Of a DNA stretch of 64,000 bases, positions 33,346 through 45,982 are shown one piece after another. Numbering within the stretch: position 1 is the first letter of the stretch; each line of letters begins with the position of its first letter. The stretch spans positions 2,196,571 through 2,260,570 of the forward strand of contig CAIIXF020000011.1 in the NCBI GenBank assembly GCA_903813345.2, read 5' to 3'. This DNA is from Owenia fusiformis. Lineage: Eukaryota; Annelida; Polychaeta; Sabellida; Oweniidae. The notes under the pieces were generated by a model. It did not search any database. It was not told the origin of the DNA and saw only the letters and a program-made list of their open reading frames with translations. Made by a program: the position numbers and the translations under genes.

Positions 33346-33796
33346 ATCTGCCTGACTATGGGCCTGTTATGTGTGTGGCATAACACAGAGTGCGCATCAA
33401 TATACATTTCTTTACAATATACAGGTACATGTTTATCACCAAAATAATATTAAAATACAATGACGAAGTTCATCGGGTAGGTTACTTGATCCATAACAAA
33501 AATCTCCTTACGTGTTACAACTCAAAATGGTCAAATTAAAAGAAAACTTTGGTTATGGGTCAAACGTCAAATTCATTACAACATATATTTGTGCTTTCAG
33601 GAGATACAAATGGGACTATAGAACTTGACAATGTTCTTGTGCTCTAAAAGAGGCAAGCAATACCATATATGATATACAAAGCTCTAGGTGAAAATGTATG
33701 CGACCAAGATACAGGTCCTAAATTCATGTTATTTTAAAAGTACAATTTTGCGCGAATAACAAGTTATTCCCAATGATGCCAAGTACAAGTATGCAA

Positions 33797-35394
33797 TATA
33801 TGATTGTGATATTCGATACAGTGGACTTATAGCTCTGCACAATATATTGTTGTTCAGTACAATAATAGTAATGATTAATACACTAAATTCATAGTACTGT
33901 ACATTGCATTTCAGAATGATTATGTTGCATACAATACACTTATAGTTCTTCACACTACATTGTTGTTCAGTACAATAAACGCATAGTTTTGTACAATAGA
34001 TTGCATTTCAGAATGATTATGTTGCATACAATTACTTATAGTTCTGCACACTACATTGTTGTTCAGTACAATAAACCCGTAGTTTTGTGATTATGTCTCA
34101 TACAATACACTTATAGTTCTGCACATTACATTGTTGTAGTACAATAATATTAATGATTAAAACAATAAATTCATAGTTTTGTACTATGCATTGCATTTCA
34201 GAATGATTTTGATTCATACAATGCACTTATAGTTCTGCACATTACATTGTTGTTAAGTACAATAAATGCATAGTTTTGTACAGTAAATTGCATTTCAGAA
34301 TGATTATGTTTCATACAATACACTTATAGCTCTACATTGTTGTAGTACAATAATGTCAATGATTAATACAATAAATACATAGTTTTGTACAATAAATTGC
34401 ATTTCAGAATGATTATGTTTCATACAAAACACTTACAGCTCTACATTGTTGTAGTACAATAATGTTAATGATTAATACAATAAACATATAGATTTGTACA
34501 ATAAATTGCATTTCAGAATGATTATGTTTCATACAATACACTTATAGCTCTAAATTGTTGTAGTACAATAACATTAATGATTAATACATTTAACACATAG
34601 TTTTGTCCAAAATATTGCATTTTAGAATGATTATGTTTCGTACAATGCACTTATAGTCCTGCACATTACATTGTTGTTCAGTACAATAAATGCATAGTTT
34701 TGTACAATAGATTGCATTTTAGAATGATTATGTTTCATACAATACGCTTATAGCTCTGCATATTACATTGTTGTTCGGTACAATAAAGGCAAAGTTTTGT
34801 ACAATAGATTGCATTTTAGAATGATTATGATTCGTACAATGCACTTATAGTTCTGCACATTACATTGTTGTTCAGTACAATAAATGCATAGTTTTGTACA
34901 ATAAATTGCATTTCAGAATGATTTTGTTTCATACATTGCACTTATAGCTCTATATTGTTTTAGTACAATAATGTTAATGATTAATACAATAAACACATAG
35001 TTTTGTACAATAAATTGCATTTCAGAATGATTATGTCTCATACAATACACTTATAGTTCTACACAATACATTGTTGTTCAGTACAATAAAGTCATAGTTT
35101 GTACAATGAATTGCATTTCAGAATGATGATGTCTCATACAATACACTTATACTTCTGCATATTGCATTGTTGTTCAGTACAATAAAATCGTAGTGTTGGA
35201 CAATATATCTCATTTTGGAATGATTGTGTTTGTAATGATTCATATAATAAATTCATAGTTCTGTACAATGTATTGTTTTTAATTATGCTTTATAAAATAT
35301 ACTTATAGTTCTGAACAATAAATTGCTGTTTAGTACAATAACGTTAATGATTTATACAATAAACCCATAGTTTTGTACAGTACATTGCATTCAA
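33797..35394. repeat. Satellite array with 97- and 109-bp units
   Basis: The anchor GAATGATTATG (or variant) occurs at 33,914, 34,011, 34,201, 34,298, 34,407, 34,516, 34,625, 34,722, 34,819, 34,916, 35,025, 35,121 and 35,219. Spacings are 97 or 109, with one 96, one 98 and one deletion-affected gap. The two unit types differ in the stretch between ACATTGTTGT and the CATAGTTTTGTAC box: GTTCAGTACAATAAATG or AGTACAATAATGTTAATGAT. Confidence 0.95.
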
Positions 35395-36911
35395 TTAAAG
35401 GATGTGTCTGGGTATATGCCCTTTTGGTCCCTCAGTCAAATGTATGTGAAATGTGTTTTTTATTACTGTCCTAGCTATATTTCATAAGTATATTTACTTT
35501 TTCACAAGTTTCGATGCATAATTAACCCCCTGCTGAGAGTCAGAATATAAGTATCTTAACGAAACAAATAGTCATTATCATAGAAAAAACACCAATGGCA
35601 ACATGTATGACTTACAAAGAAGAAATAAATTAAGACCCATGAAGAATTTAAAAGAAAAAATTTCAAATTTTTGAATTTCCCGCCAGTTTAATTTGAAGGG
35701 GGAAAAACAAGATGGCTGCCATTTGATGTAAGAAATATCAGAAAAAAAGTTGCTTCACTTTAAGTTTTTACAATGAGCACAGTTTTCCGGTTTAGGTTTT
35801 TTGACTGATTCTGACTCTTCATCACCAGGGTCATGTATAGAGATTATAAAATTAAAACCAAAATGTTGTGCTCAGCATGAATTTGACTGAAATATGTGTA
35901 ACTTCACCAACACAATTGAAGTCTCAAAACTGGATGCTCAGTAACTTTGAGTGACTTTAATCCCTTGATTACCCAGATAAACACCAATTCACTTATCCAG
36001 AAATACCATTCAATGTCTATACAAAGAAAGTAAGCAATGTTTTGGAGGTTATGTTTCAAACCTTTTGTATAAATAATTCATTTAATATTTGCCATTGATT
36101 TTTTTTCAATTCTGACAAAGTGATATGCACTGTCTTTGATGCCAATATTCTTCATTAATTGTGATACAAATTGATATTTTTGTACTCTCAGAAGAAGGAT
36201 AAGATACTGAAGTTTAATAATATGTTTGATTGAGTTGGTTTTTCAGACATTACAATTTTCAATATTTTCGAAGTCGATACCCAGACTCATTCCCAGACTC
36301 ATCCTTTATGTTTTATATAATAATGTATAGTCATTGTTATTGTAAAGTCATTGTCATTGTCAAGTTGTGTAGTTACTATGTTGTTCATACAACAATTAAT
36401 GACTATTCCACATATTCATTGTTCCATCGTCAGAGTGTTTTTGGCGCTAGGATGTGATAATGTTGATATGTGCCTTTGATAGATAGCTTCGTGTTGTTGA
36501 AATTGTTGGTCATCTTCTAACTCTCATATCTTTCATCGGGTTTGGACTGAAACACAAAGCCAAAATGCAATTTAATATTTTTGTATTTTAAAATACATCA
36601 AAATACATCAATTTCGTTCCAAGAATCATCAAATAGATACAATGCAAACGGTTAAAAAAAGAAAAAGTATGAATCATAGTCACTGATTTGCGATTCACCT
36701 TATGCGTTTTTTATTATTTATACCCATCCCCCAAAAAAACTATTTTATTCTTATACCATGGGCAGAGCAATGTCATGTATATACAGCATATATCAATCAA
36801 TCCGATCCTGCTAATTCGAATCGAATTGAAATAGCATCATGACTTTTTGTACAATAATAATTATGTGTAATATTGCAGTATCATATACCGTGTCATTGTG
36901 TTACATTTACC
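35395..36911. other. Presumed 3' flank of the NHL exon
   Basis: No exon is seen on either strand. On the minus strand this lies downstream of the NHL stop; plus-strand TTTATT at about 36,711 and 36,742 would read as AATAAA there and could be polyadenylation signals. Confidence 0.4.
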
Positions 36912-37699
36912 TTAGTCTCTGAATGTGATAGTGAATAATTGTCCACGGTTATCCCCAACCAGTAAATGTCCGTCTTGGTTTATAAAAACAGCATATGGGT
37001 GGAACAAGCCATCACTCGCTGTTAGGAGGTAACTATGGAACATGCCATCAGGGGTGAGTAGTTGTATCCTCCTGTTATGGAAGTCTGCTACCACAATGTA
37101 GTCCTCCTTATCTGTGGTGACACCAAGTGGGTTGTTCAACTGCTCCTCCCCTGATCCAAGTGTACCATAACTGAAGAGTACTTGACCATCCTGGTCCAAT
37201 CCATTTATAGAATGTCCGTGATAGTCACTCACTATAACTACTCCTTTGCTGTTCGTTGTCACATAGTAAGGAGTGCTTAACGTACCAGGAGCAGAGAGTG
37301 ATGTTGCATTCCCTGTATCTTGTTCAACAATATACACTCTGTCTGTGTAAGTATCGCATACAACCAACTGACCAGTAGGCAGTGAAGTAATACCACGTAG
37401 TGTATATGTAGACTCTGTAAATATACTGCGGGTATAATTGCCGTCTGCTGTATAGAAGTAGATTGTGCTAGACTCATGAGTGAATACTAGTTCATCATCA
37501 CTTGTAACTGTAACACGCCGGAATATTTTTCCGATATCTTTGATGAGACTATAATCACTGGCATATATCTTTGTTGTGGATCCTGATCCACCTGTTGCCA
37601 CAATATGTCCACTTGATGTTACTGCGAGATCCGTTATATAGCTTGACTGCAGCTGTCTCTTTGCAACAATTGGGATGCTTTTTAGTTTTCCAGCGGTTA
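36912..37699 (-). CDS. NHL-repeat propeller, terminal exon
   Basis: The exon follows TTATTTATGTAATTGCAG (acceptor) at 37,699 and runs to TAA at 36,912; it begins with TA, so the preceding exon must end in phase 1. It encodes about 262 residues that form six repeating blades, each of the kind L.VTSSGHIVA..G, ITSLPTGQLVVCDTYTDRVY, VTTNSKGVVIVSDYHGHSI, VTTDKEDYIVVADFHNRRIQ and VFINQDGHLLVGDN. NHL propellers bind protein, lipid or RNA partners. No RING or B-box is nearby. A start within the open frame at 37,745 would use intronic codons and is less likely. Phase, strand and position suit a C-terminal domain of the TSP1/FN3 gene upstream (inference). Confidence 0.85.
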
Positions 37700-38115
37700 C
37701 TGCAATTACATAAATAAGAAACATATAATAATATAAGTAAATCATGGAATTATGTTGTAATAATGTGATACAAGGATTTCAGATATATTTAAACATCGTA
37801 TGAAATAAGAATGCTAGCGAATACAAAAAATCGTGGAATGGAATGATCGTTTTAAAGTATAATATGTTCTGTTCATGCACAAAATGTCAAAGTTGTAATT
37901 CGGTAAATCATTTAGAAACGGACAAGGTCGACGTTTGTGATTGATTTTACATCCTTACGTGTATCATATTATCATTAATATGACCCACGGTATCAAGGGC
38001 ATTTATACTGAAGTAGACCAAGGCTGGAACCACAAGTAACTGATTGTGTGATGAAGGATAGGCTTTGAATATTATCCATTTTCTTCTATATTGTTAATAA
38101 TTGTTAAAATATCAT
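37700..38115. other. Intronic spacer, no feature
   Basis: Between the NHL acceptor and the left target-site copy of the LINE. Nothing recognised. Confidence 0.4.
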
Positions 38116-38124
38116 AAATGATTG

Positions 38125-40105
38125 ATTCGAGTATTCAAGTATATAGAACATGTGTTGAGACTTTTTAATTTCGGGGACACACTAATTAAATGGGTAAAAT
38201 TATTCTATACAGATATAAAGAGTTGTGCTTTGAATAATAATAGATCAACTGGCTGGTTCGATATTAAAAGATCATGTAGGCAGGGGGACCACTTGAGTTG
38301 TTTGACATTTATCTTAGTGATAGAAGTCCTGGCAATTAGAATTAGACAAGATCAGACTATTAAAGGAATCCGCTTGGGAAACAATGAGCAAAAGATCGAG
38401 TTATTTGCTGACGATACAACACTGACAGTAGATAGCAAAGAATCTCTTAAACTGGCTTTAAACATTTTTGATGAATTTAAAGATATTTCTGGATTATGTA
38501 TTAACAAAGAAAAGACAGAATGTATGTATATTGGTTCAGAAAGATCTAAAACTGAGGATAAGTTATACGGTTTAAAATGGGTTAAAGATCCAAGTAAATT
38601 TCTGGGAATTTGTGTCTCATATAATAAGAAATCAAATGATTTTGTTAACTTTGAGAAGAAATTAGACTCGCTTCAAAAAGTATTGAAAATGTGGTCAAGA
38701 AGAAATTTAACTTTATATGGTCGAGTTCTGATAATTAAAACGCTTGGTATTTCTAAACTGGTATATTCCATGTCAATGACAAATACCCCAAATGATATAT
38801 TAACAAAGGCACAACAGATAATTTACTCATTCCTATGGGGTGGAAAAACGGAAAAGGTTAAAAGACGAACTTTAATTGGTGATTACGACGAGGGTGGTCT
38901 GAGAATGATTGACATGTTTTCAATGGAAAAAGCACTTAAACTGATATGGCTAAAAAGATTAATCGAACCTCGACAAAGTCATTGGAAATATATTCCAGAA
39001 TTGTACTTTAAACCGCTTGGGGGAATTAAGTTCTTTATACAATGTAATTTTGATATTAAAACAATAGCCCACGACGTGCCAGAATTTTACTCAAATAGTT
39101 TACAAATTTACTCTGATATAAGGAATATGCAAGCTCCAAGAACTAGTTCTGAAGTTAAAAGTGAAATACTCTGGAATAATAGATTTGTCCTAATTAATAA
39201 CAAAGAGGTCATAAATAAGCATCTTATGGATAATGGGGTCGTTTACGTAAATGACCTCCTAAATGACCAGGGACATTTTTTACAGTATTATGATTTTAAG
39301 GCAAAATACAACGTACAAATTAATTTTATTGATTATTATGCTATAATATCAACTGTACCGAAGGAGTGGAAACGTTTATTGAAGCGAGACTTAACTTCAG
39401 TTTTTGAACCGAGCCTACAAACGGATCTTGTGCATTTAACACTTGGCGAAAAACCAGTGTCATTGAATGGTTTAACAGTAGTCAATTCAAAAAATATTAA
39501 ATAGAAACAAATATTTGGAACCACTATATAAAAATGAACATGATCGTGAGTTAGGAAGAATAGATTATTTTAAAATGGCTTATAGCTGCACGAAACAAAA
39601 TAAAATTCGACAACTTCAATTTAAGATTCTACATGGTATTTGTACCACAAACGCTTACTTAACGCAGATAGGAATTAAACAGGATGCTAGATGTAGTTAC
39701 TGTCCATTAAGAGACACTTTAAAGCACAAGTTTTGGGAATGTAGACGGGTTCAGATTTTTTTGAAAGCTATTAAAGAGAATTTGGGGAAATTATTCAATG
39801 TAAATCTTAATTTTAATGCCCATGATATGGTATTCGGAAGATCTGTAAATAATGAAAACACTTTGCTAAACAGGCTATCACTAGCAATCAAATATTATAT
39901 ATATGCAAAACAATTTAATGAGGTAAATCCCAACTTGGACGTGACTCAATTTGAAAATACCATGTTTATGTATATACCAGAACTTCTGGGTATGACTGTT
40001 GCGAATGTCTGAATGAATGGAGGTGGTGTGAAAGTGGTTTAATATTTTATCATTGCCTTGTTTAATGTATTATTTTATGTTTGATTCAATAAAAAAAAAA
40101 AAAAA
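38125..40105 (+). mobile_element. 5'-truncated L1/Tx1-type LINE
   Basis: ORF2 3' part: FNFG..LIKWVKLFYTDI, RQGDHLSCLTFIL, the catalytic FADDTTL, SKFLGI, thumb-like LTLYGRVLIIK..LVYS, then a C-terminal C-x2-C..H..C box (CSYCPLRDTLKHKFWEC). It ends in AATAAA overlapping a run of 15 A at 40,091-40,105. The frame is broken near 39,490 in an A run: codons up to 39,504 end in a stop, while the rest continues in another frame to 40,012. The 5' end falls inside the reverse transcriptase. AAATGATTG at 38,116-38,124 and again at 40,103-40,111 is the likely target-site duplication. It is dead by truncation and lies antisense in the FN3-NHL interval. Confidence 0.9.
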
Positions 40106-40111
40106 TGATTG

Positions 40112-42183
40112 CTTATAACCCCTTGCTCATATATTTGTAATCTTTTTTGGAGTCTGTTTCACAGTGCGGTTAACATAACTATATCGAAGTTAACTGTTCA
40201 TGCTAGAGCATTGAACAACACGGTTTGTTTGGCCATGAACATAAGTACAGGGGGACCATACTTTAGGGACACCCTGTATATATGGAAGATTGTATTTATG
40301 CGTTATCATTATCATGGGCCATCTTGCTTCATCAAGCTTCGGACCTATCCTAGAACGTAGTGATTGAGCGTGGGAACCGACGATGATCATGGGCTTTAAA
40401 GAGAGAAAAGGGTATGCAACTCTGTGTTATAAACATGAGAACTCCAATTGAGCAGTGCCATGCTTCCCTTTTTATATTGCAAAAAGTATTATAATATAAA
40501 TATGTTTTAGTATTATCTTGAATAAAATTCAATTTTCAATATGGTCATATAACATGTACATTCTCATGTAAAAGTAAGCAAAAAGACAAATAAGAAAAAG
40601 AGGTATCAAAATGTTCTCTAAAAGAATTGTATCGTGGGTAATTATTCAAGAACACATTCCAATAAAAACATAATTTGTGGGAGAATGTTCACTTTCATTA
40701 TTGCCGTAATCATGACGAAATCCATTTTGTAATCAATTATCAACATGTATGTAGAGAATCCTGTTTTTATTTTTGGGTTATTTCGTTAAATCATTCATGA
40801 AAATGTCATTCATGAAGATTTTCCCTGGAATCCGTCGACCTCCAATTTTGAAAACCCAAGGCAATGGCTATGTATGGAATATTGGAAGTTTTCTAAACTT
40901 CTCTTGAACGCCCATAGCGTAATCGAGCAATTGAGAAACAACATGTAATTTGTAGGTCAAAAATTGGAAATTCTAAATTATACATCAATTTTGGCCTTGC
41001 CACAAAGAACATGAAAATCAATTAGCAAGGCATTAACATGACTTTGAAAAAATGGTAAATTTGAAGCAAGTTGAATAAATAACCTTTTGAACTTTTTTAA
41101 CTTTTTTTACATTGAGAAAGTCGTTGTAGGTCAAATCTTAATTCATAAGTCAGATTTGAACTTTTGAGAATTTGCTGATGGTTTTGAAAAAAAATTAAGT
41201 CAGTCTAAATAGTAGTTGTTGAGTTATTGCAAGTTGTAAGAATTTGTTTCAGACGCCGATCGCAATCCGCCGATCGCCAACTGCCGTCACAAAAAAATGG
41301 AGACCATAACAATATGTCATCAATTTTGGTGGTGACATAAAAACCAGTTCTCTCATATATTGTTTAACATTAAATGTTAGAGCGTTCCGTAGAACACAGT
41401 TCGCTTGCCCATGATCGTACCTATATATCGAGAGTTTTACTTTTAAAAGCAAGACTAACAAAATCTGTACATTTTAAATTATACATAAATTCTGCCCTTG
41501 CGGTTGAGAACAAGAAAAATTAATTAAAAACAGTTTTGTCCGTATATATATTAATAGCTCTCTTATGTCACTACAGTGACATATTCTTACTGTTTAACAA
41601 TTCATGTTCACTGTGGAGGAATTCTTCAAACTAGTTACAGAAACGGATCCGTTTACGTAAAAAGATGTCGCAACCTCCAAGGTACGATTTCTCTTTTTCA
41701 AGATTTCATGACTGAGTTGTAAGCAAAATCGACTCGACTTCGTCTTGTTCAAATACGGAATTTCTCGGGCAGAATATATCCTGTGTTTTTCACTTCAACT
41801 CATTCAATAACTTATATTATGTAGAGTTTAGTCGATCACGTGACAAACCGAATAGGTCTGTGGAAAACCGAATGACTTTGTGTCAGTTTTGGTCACACAA
41901 CTATGCAGTAACCCGTACATAAAATTACAAATATATATATGCATAACCATGGGTTTTCAATAGATGAATGCCCATGGGATAACTTGTCCTTAGTATATAA
42001 AATAAAAATCTATTCAGGCCTTACAACCACTGTCTATTTTCTAAAACAGGAAAATAAACGTTTCTCTTCCAAACCACCAAATTACTTTTAAATAACTCAA
42101 ACCCTCAAAAGAAAAGTTGTGTCAGATATTTGGAAAAAACAGGTCTGTAGACTTCAATTTTTGCCCTTTCTACCAATTATTGA
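40112..42183. other. Intronic, element fragments only
   Basis: A single CCCTAAAG..ACACCCTG(TA)-type end lies at about 40,242-40,277. The 25-bp GTCACCA palindrome of the 151-bp array recurs at 41,314-41,338 (24 of 25 in reverse complement). ATTGAACAACACGGTTTGTT (about 40,210) is weakly echoed near 41,380. No exon is seen. Confidence 0.45.
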
Positions 42184-42461
42184 GAATGAAATAAAATATA
42201 TTTCCGAACCTTGTTGGAACAAAATTGCACATACAATATTTTTAAAATATTTTCTCAATATTCTACTTATACAAAAGAAAGTTTGGTTGATTTAAAAAGT
42301 ATTCAAAAATTAACAAAAAACGAAATGGATAAAAACTAAGATAAACCATAAATTTTATTATCAAGATACTTTTTTAAATCAACCAAACTTTCCTTTGTAC
42401 ACGTACAATATTAAGGGACATTTTGTTCCAATGAGGTTCAGATAGATGTTTCATTTCATTC
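42184..42461. repeat. Inverted repeat with about 110-bp arms
   Basis: 42,184-42,302 and 42,366-42,461 pair (TTGGAACAAAAT, ACAATATT and AAAGTTTGGTTGATTTAAAA segments with complements), with indels. The inner 32 bp are nearly perfect. Probably a MITE. Confidence 0.8.
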
Positions 42462-42788
42462 CGAACATATGATACCAAGAACAAAAGAAGTGTCCGATGT
42501 GTTTTCCAAACAATATAGAGAAAAGTTTATATATCTTTTTCAAATTATGTTGTTATAATTCAAAATACGACCATTACATTGACAATGTGTAAAATTTTCA
42601 GAATTTTTTGATGATTGGTTTAAGATACATTTCAATACCCATCCTTTCAATAAACATTTTCTAAAACATTAATTAGACGATCCATCAGAGGTATTTTATT
42701 ACTTGGATTTCCTTATATTGAGAACTTGTACTACTCATTTTAAGTAAAAAAAATACTTAAATAATCCATGAACTACTGAATAATTTTT

Positions 42789-42827
42789 AAGTAATTATAA
42801 GTAATTACAAGTAATTATAAGTAATTT
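42789..42827. repeat. 10-bp tandem repeat AAGTAATTAT
   Basis: Four units, with related AAGTAA motifs scattered to about 43,080. Confidence 0.85.
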
Positions 42828-43338
42828 AAAACAATGATATCTATATTCATTAAAAAAAATTAAAATGACTTCATGCACAGACACTCTGAATTTATGGTGA
42901 ATTTACTAATGCAAGGAGAGAAATTGAAATACTTACTGTAGTAATTGTAATACTCATTTACATAATTAAGCAGTTAAAAAACTCAAAATGACAATATAAG
43001 TAAAACCTAAGTAAAATGAAGTAAAACTAAATATTTAACTTTAAGTAATTTTTATACTTGGGAAATACTCTAGTAATTCATTTTTAAGAGTGAATACGGC
43101 ACAATAATAGCACTTGATAACTAATATTAGGAAAGATAAAAAGTAAAATTTCTTATATGTATTCAATTCAAATATAAGCCAAATTGACAACTGGTATTGA
43201 GTCTTCAAGGATAAAATCCATTTACAAAAATGACAGCTTTTTTAAAATAAAGTGTAGGAACATTGTAATACAAATCAGTTAGTTTCAGAGGTGGGTCTGA
43301 TTTACATGCACATCAATTTGAATTTAGACAAAACATAC

Positions 43339-43629
43339 CGATTCTGAAGATCTCTGATGGTTGCGATGGTTCCCCAGTCCCGACCTCATTCTCTGCTACG
43401 ATGCGCAGTTCATAATCCACATCTTCCGTCAGACCTCTCAACAGGTAATTGTTCCCAGGAATACCATTGTCAGTCGTCACGAGCATCCATGTGTAATTGT
43501 CGGAACGGCGCATCTCAATGTTGTAATTGGTGACCCTTGCGCCCCCGTCATCTTGGGGTGGTGTCCAGGTGACATTAGCTGTGTCGTTGAGTACAGATAC
43601 GACAGGTCTACCAGGTGGACCGGGTGTAT
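43339..43629 (-). CDS. Fibronectin type III exon
   Basis: Acceptor ACTATTTCAG (minus) and donor ATCG|GTATGT; 291 nt, phase 1 at both ends. Encodes DTPGPPGRPVVSVLNDTANV then TWTPPQDDGGARVTNYNIEM, YLLRGLTEDVDYELRIVAEN and GTGEPSQPS. It shows the FN3 landmarks: PGPP start, core W, the Y of the C strand, L..L....Y..RV.A.N and the G..S end. A symmetric 1-1 exon is the classic shuffled module. The neighbours are TSP1 exons upstream on the same strand. Confidence 0.92.
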
Positions 43630-43719
43630 CTGAAATAGTACAGTGGATTTTGATTGAGAGCAAAGCCGATTCAAATAAATGTAAAACAAAAACATGTTCA
43701 GTTAAAATAATCGAATTCT

Positions 43720-44400
43720 CTATTTCAGTTGGTTGTTTTATGTTCTTGTGCGAGGTTGCACTCCATCTCCACAGGTTGCGGAACATGCTCTTCAAGCTGA
43801 CTTCGTGAAGGACCCCGTTAACTAAAACCAAAGCATCAGTATTCAGTTAATATAATTAGAATCTCTATTCCATTGTGTTTTTATGCTCTTGTCCGAGATT
43901 GTCCACCACCTCAGCAGTTTGCAAAACACGCTCGCCAAGCTAACTACGTAAAGGACCCCATTAAGTTAAACTAAAAAATAATTATTGAGTTGAAATAATC
44001 GAATTCTCTATTTCAATGTGTTGTTTTATGCCCTTCTGAGAGTTTGTCAACCATATCCGGAGGTTGTATAACACGCTCGCCAAACTGACCACGTTCCACG
44101 ACCACTGTTAACTGAAACAAAAACATATTCAGTTGAGACAATCGAATTCTCTATTTCAATGGGTTGATTTATGGTCAAAAAGTTAGCCATCTCTGTAGGT
44201 TACAGAACACGCTCTCCGAGCTGACCATGAACCAGGAACTCCGTCAACTAAAACAAAATACATTCAGTAGAAATAATAGAATTCTGCATTTCAGGGGGAT
44301 GTCGGATGCTCTTGTTCGAGGTTGCTCTCCATCTCCACAGGTTATGAAATATGCTCAACAAGCTAACCACGAACCAGGACCCCCTTATCTTAAACAAAAT
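43720..44400 (-). pseudogene. Five tandem half-TSP1 remnants
   Basis: Units at about 43,734, 43,879, 44,024, 44,163 and 44,296, spaced about 145 bp, each resemble only the first half of a TSP1 exon (from the acceptor to CTCGCACAAGA) and then run into a shared AAACAACCCATTGAAATAGA tail in place of the second half. Frames are broken. They look like a tandem amplification of one truncated module. Confidence 0.8.
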
Positions 44401-44478
44401 CGCATTTTAAATCAAAATATTTATCTCTTTGAATGACTTTATACGCTATAATAAATTCCTAATATTGTCAAACCATAC

Positions 44479-44652
44479 CGGGGCATTCTGCATCATTACA
44501 GGGTCGTGTGTCTGTCAGGTCACTTGAATTGCATTGGCTTCCTCCATGAGCTGGGGCTGGGTTGTCACATGCTCTTGTGCGAGTTTGCTCTCCATCTCCG
44601 CAGGTTGTAGAACACGCTCCCCAAGCTGACCACGTACCAGGGCCTCCATTTA
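44479..44652 (-). CDS. TSP1 exon A (most 3')
   Basis: 174 nt, phase 1-1, TTTGTTTCAG acceptor and CCCCG|GTATGG donor. Encodes [58 protein letters not shown]: six cysteines, WSAW for C-mannosylation and CSTTCGDG fitting the O-fucose consensus. These are extracellular repeats. Confidence 0.9.
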
Positions 44653-44749
44653 CTGAAACAAAAACATATTCGGTTAATAAATACAATTCTTTACCTCTAT
44701 AAATGACTTCAAATGCTATAATAAATTTCCTAATTCTGTCAAATCGTAC

Positions 44750-44923
44750 CGGGGCATTCTGCATCATTACAGGGTCGAGTGTCCGTCAGATCACTTGAAT
44801 TGCATTGGCTTCCTCCATAAGCCGGGGCTGGGTTATCACATGCTCTTGTACGTGTTTGCTCTCCATCTCCGCAGGTTGTAGAACACGCTCCCCAAGCTGA
44901 CCACGTACCTGGACCTCCGTTAA
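44750..44923 (-). CDS. TSP1 exon B
   Basis: 174 nt, phase 1-1, donor GTACGA. Same six-cysteine module as exon A with AYGG instead of AHGG. Confidence 0.9.
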
Positions 44924-45014
44924 CTGAAATAAAATCGCATTTTAAATCAAGTTATTTATCTCTTTGAATGACTTCATACGCTAATAATAAATTCCTAATT
45001 CTGTCAAATCATAC

Positions 45015-45188
45015 CGGGGCATTCTGCATCATTACAGGACCGTGTGTCCGTCAGATCACTTGAATTGCATTGGCTTCCTCAATAAGCTGGGGCTGGGTTG
45101 TCACATGCTCTTGTGCGAGTTTGCTCTCCATCTCCACAGGTTTTAGAACACGCTCCCCAAGCTGACCACATACCAGGGGCTCCATTTA
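45015..45188 (-). pseudogene. TSP1 exon C with in-frame stop
   Basis: Same length, borders and phases as its neighbours, but the GGA codon after PAPAY is TGA (plus-strand TCA, 45,079-45,081). The rest of the frame is intact. As a 1-1 exon it can be skipped without frame loss. It may be a young null exon, a polymorphism or a base error. Confidence 0.8.
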
Positions 45189-45304
45189 CTGAAACAAAAA
45201 CATAATCGATTAATAAATAACATATTCGGTTAATAAATAAAATTATTTACCTCTATTAATGACTTCATACGCTATAATAAATTCCTAATTCTGTCAAATC
45301 ATAC

Positions 45305-45478
45305 CGGGGCATTCTGCATCATTACAGGGTCGTGTGTCCGTCAGATCACTTGAATTACATTGGCTTCCTCCATAAGCTGGGGTTGGGTTGTCACATGCTC
45401 TTGTGCGAGTTTGCTCTCCATCTCCGCAGGTTTTAGAACATGCTCCCCAAGCTGACCACGTACCAGGGCCTCCATTCA
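45305..45478 (-). CDS. TSP1 exon D
   Basis: 174 nt, phase 1-1. CSKTCGDG and RACDNPTPAYGG variants; all six cysteines kept. Confidence 0.9.
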
Positions 45479-45532
45479 CTAAAACAAAAATAAATTCAGT
45501 TAAAATAATCGAATTATCTATCTCAATGGGTT

Positions 45533-45620
45533 GTTTTATGTTCTCGTGCGAAATTGCTCTCCATCTCCGCAGGTTGTAGAACACGCTCCCCAAGCTGACC
45601 AGGTATCAGGGGCTCCATTT
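45533..45620 (-). pseudogene. Half-TSP1 remnant
   Basis: First half of a TSP1 exon, truncated after TCTCCATCTCCGCAGG..GCACGAGA-like sequence and continuing into the AACAACCCATTGAGATAGAT tail, as in the 43.7-44.4-kb cluster. Confidence 0.75.
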
Positions 45621-45717
45621 ACTGAAACACAAACATATTCGGTTAATGAATAAAATTCTTTGCCTCAATAAATGACTTCATATGCTATAATAAACTCCTA
45701 ATTCTGTCAAATCGTAC

Positions 45718-45891
45718 CGGGGCATTCTGCATCATTACAGGGTCGTGTGTCCGTCAGATCACTTGAATTGCATTGGCTTCCTCCATAAGCTGGGGCTGGG
45801 TTGTCACATGCTCTTGTGCGAGTTTGCTCTCCATCTCCGCAGGTTGTAGAACACGCTCCCCAAGCTGACCACGTACCAGGACCTCCGTTAA
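45718..45891 (-). CDS. TSP1 exon E
   Basis: 174 nt, phase 1-1, donor GTACGA as in exon B. Protein sequence almost identical to exon B. Confidence 0.9.
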
Positions 45892-45982
45892 CTGAAACGA
45901 AATCGCATTTTAAATCAAGTTATTTTTCTCTTTGAATGACTTCATACGCTAATAATAAATTCCTAATTCTGTCAAATCATAC

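Noticed and set aside
37700-37745. ATG start for the NHL protein at 37,745
   Set aside because: The stretch upstream of 37,699 reads as a polypyrimidine-poor but valid acceptor (TGTAATTGCAG), and all sister exons use phase 1.
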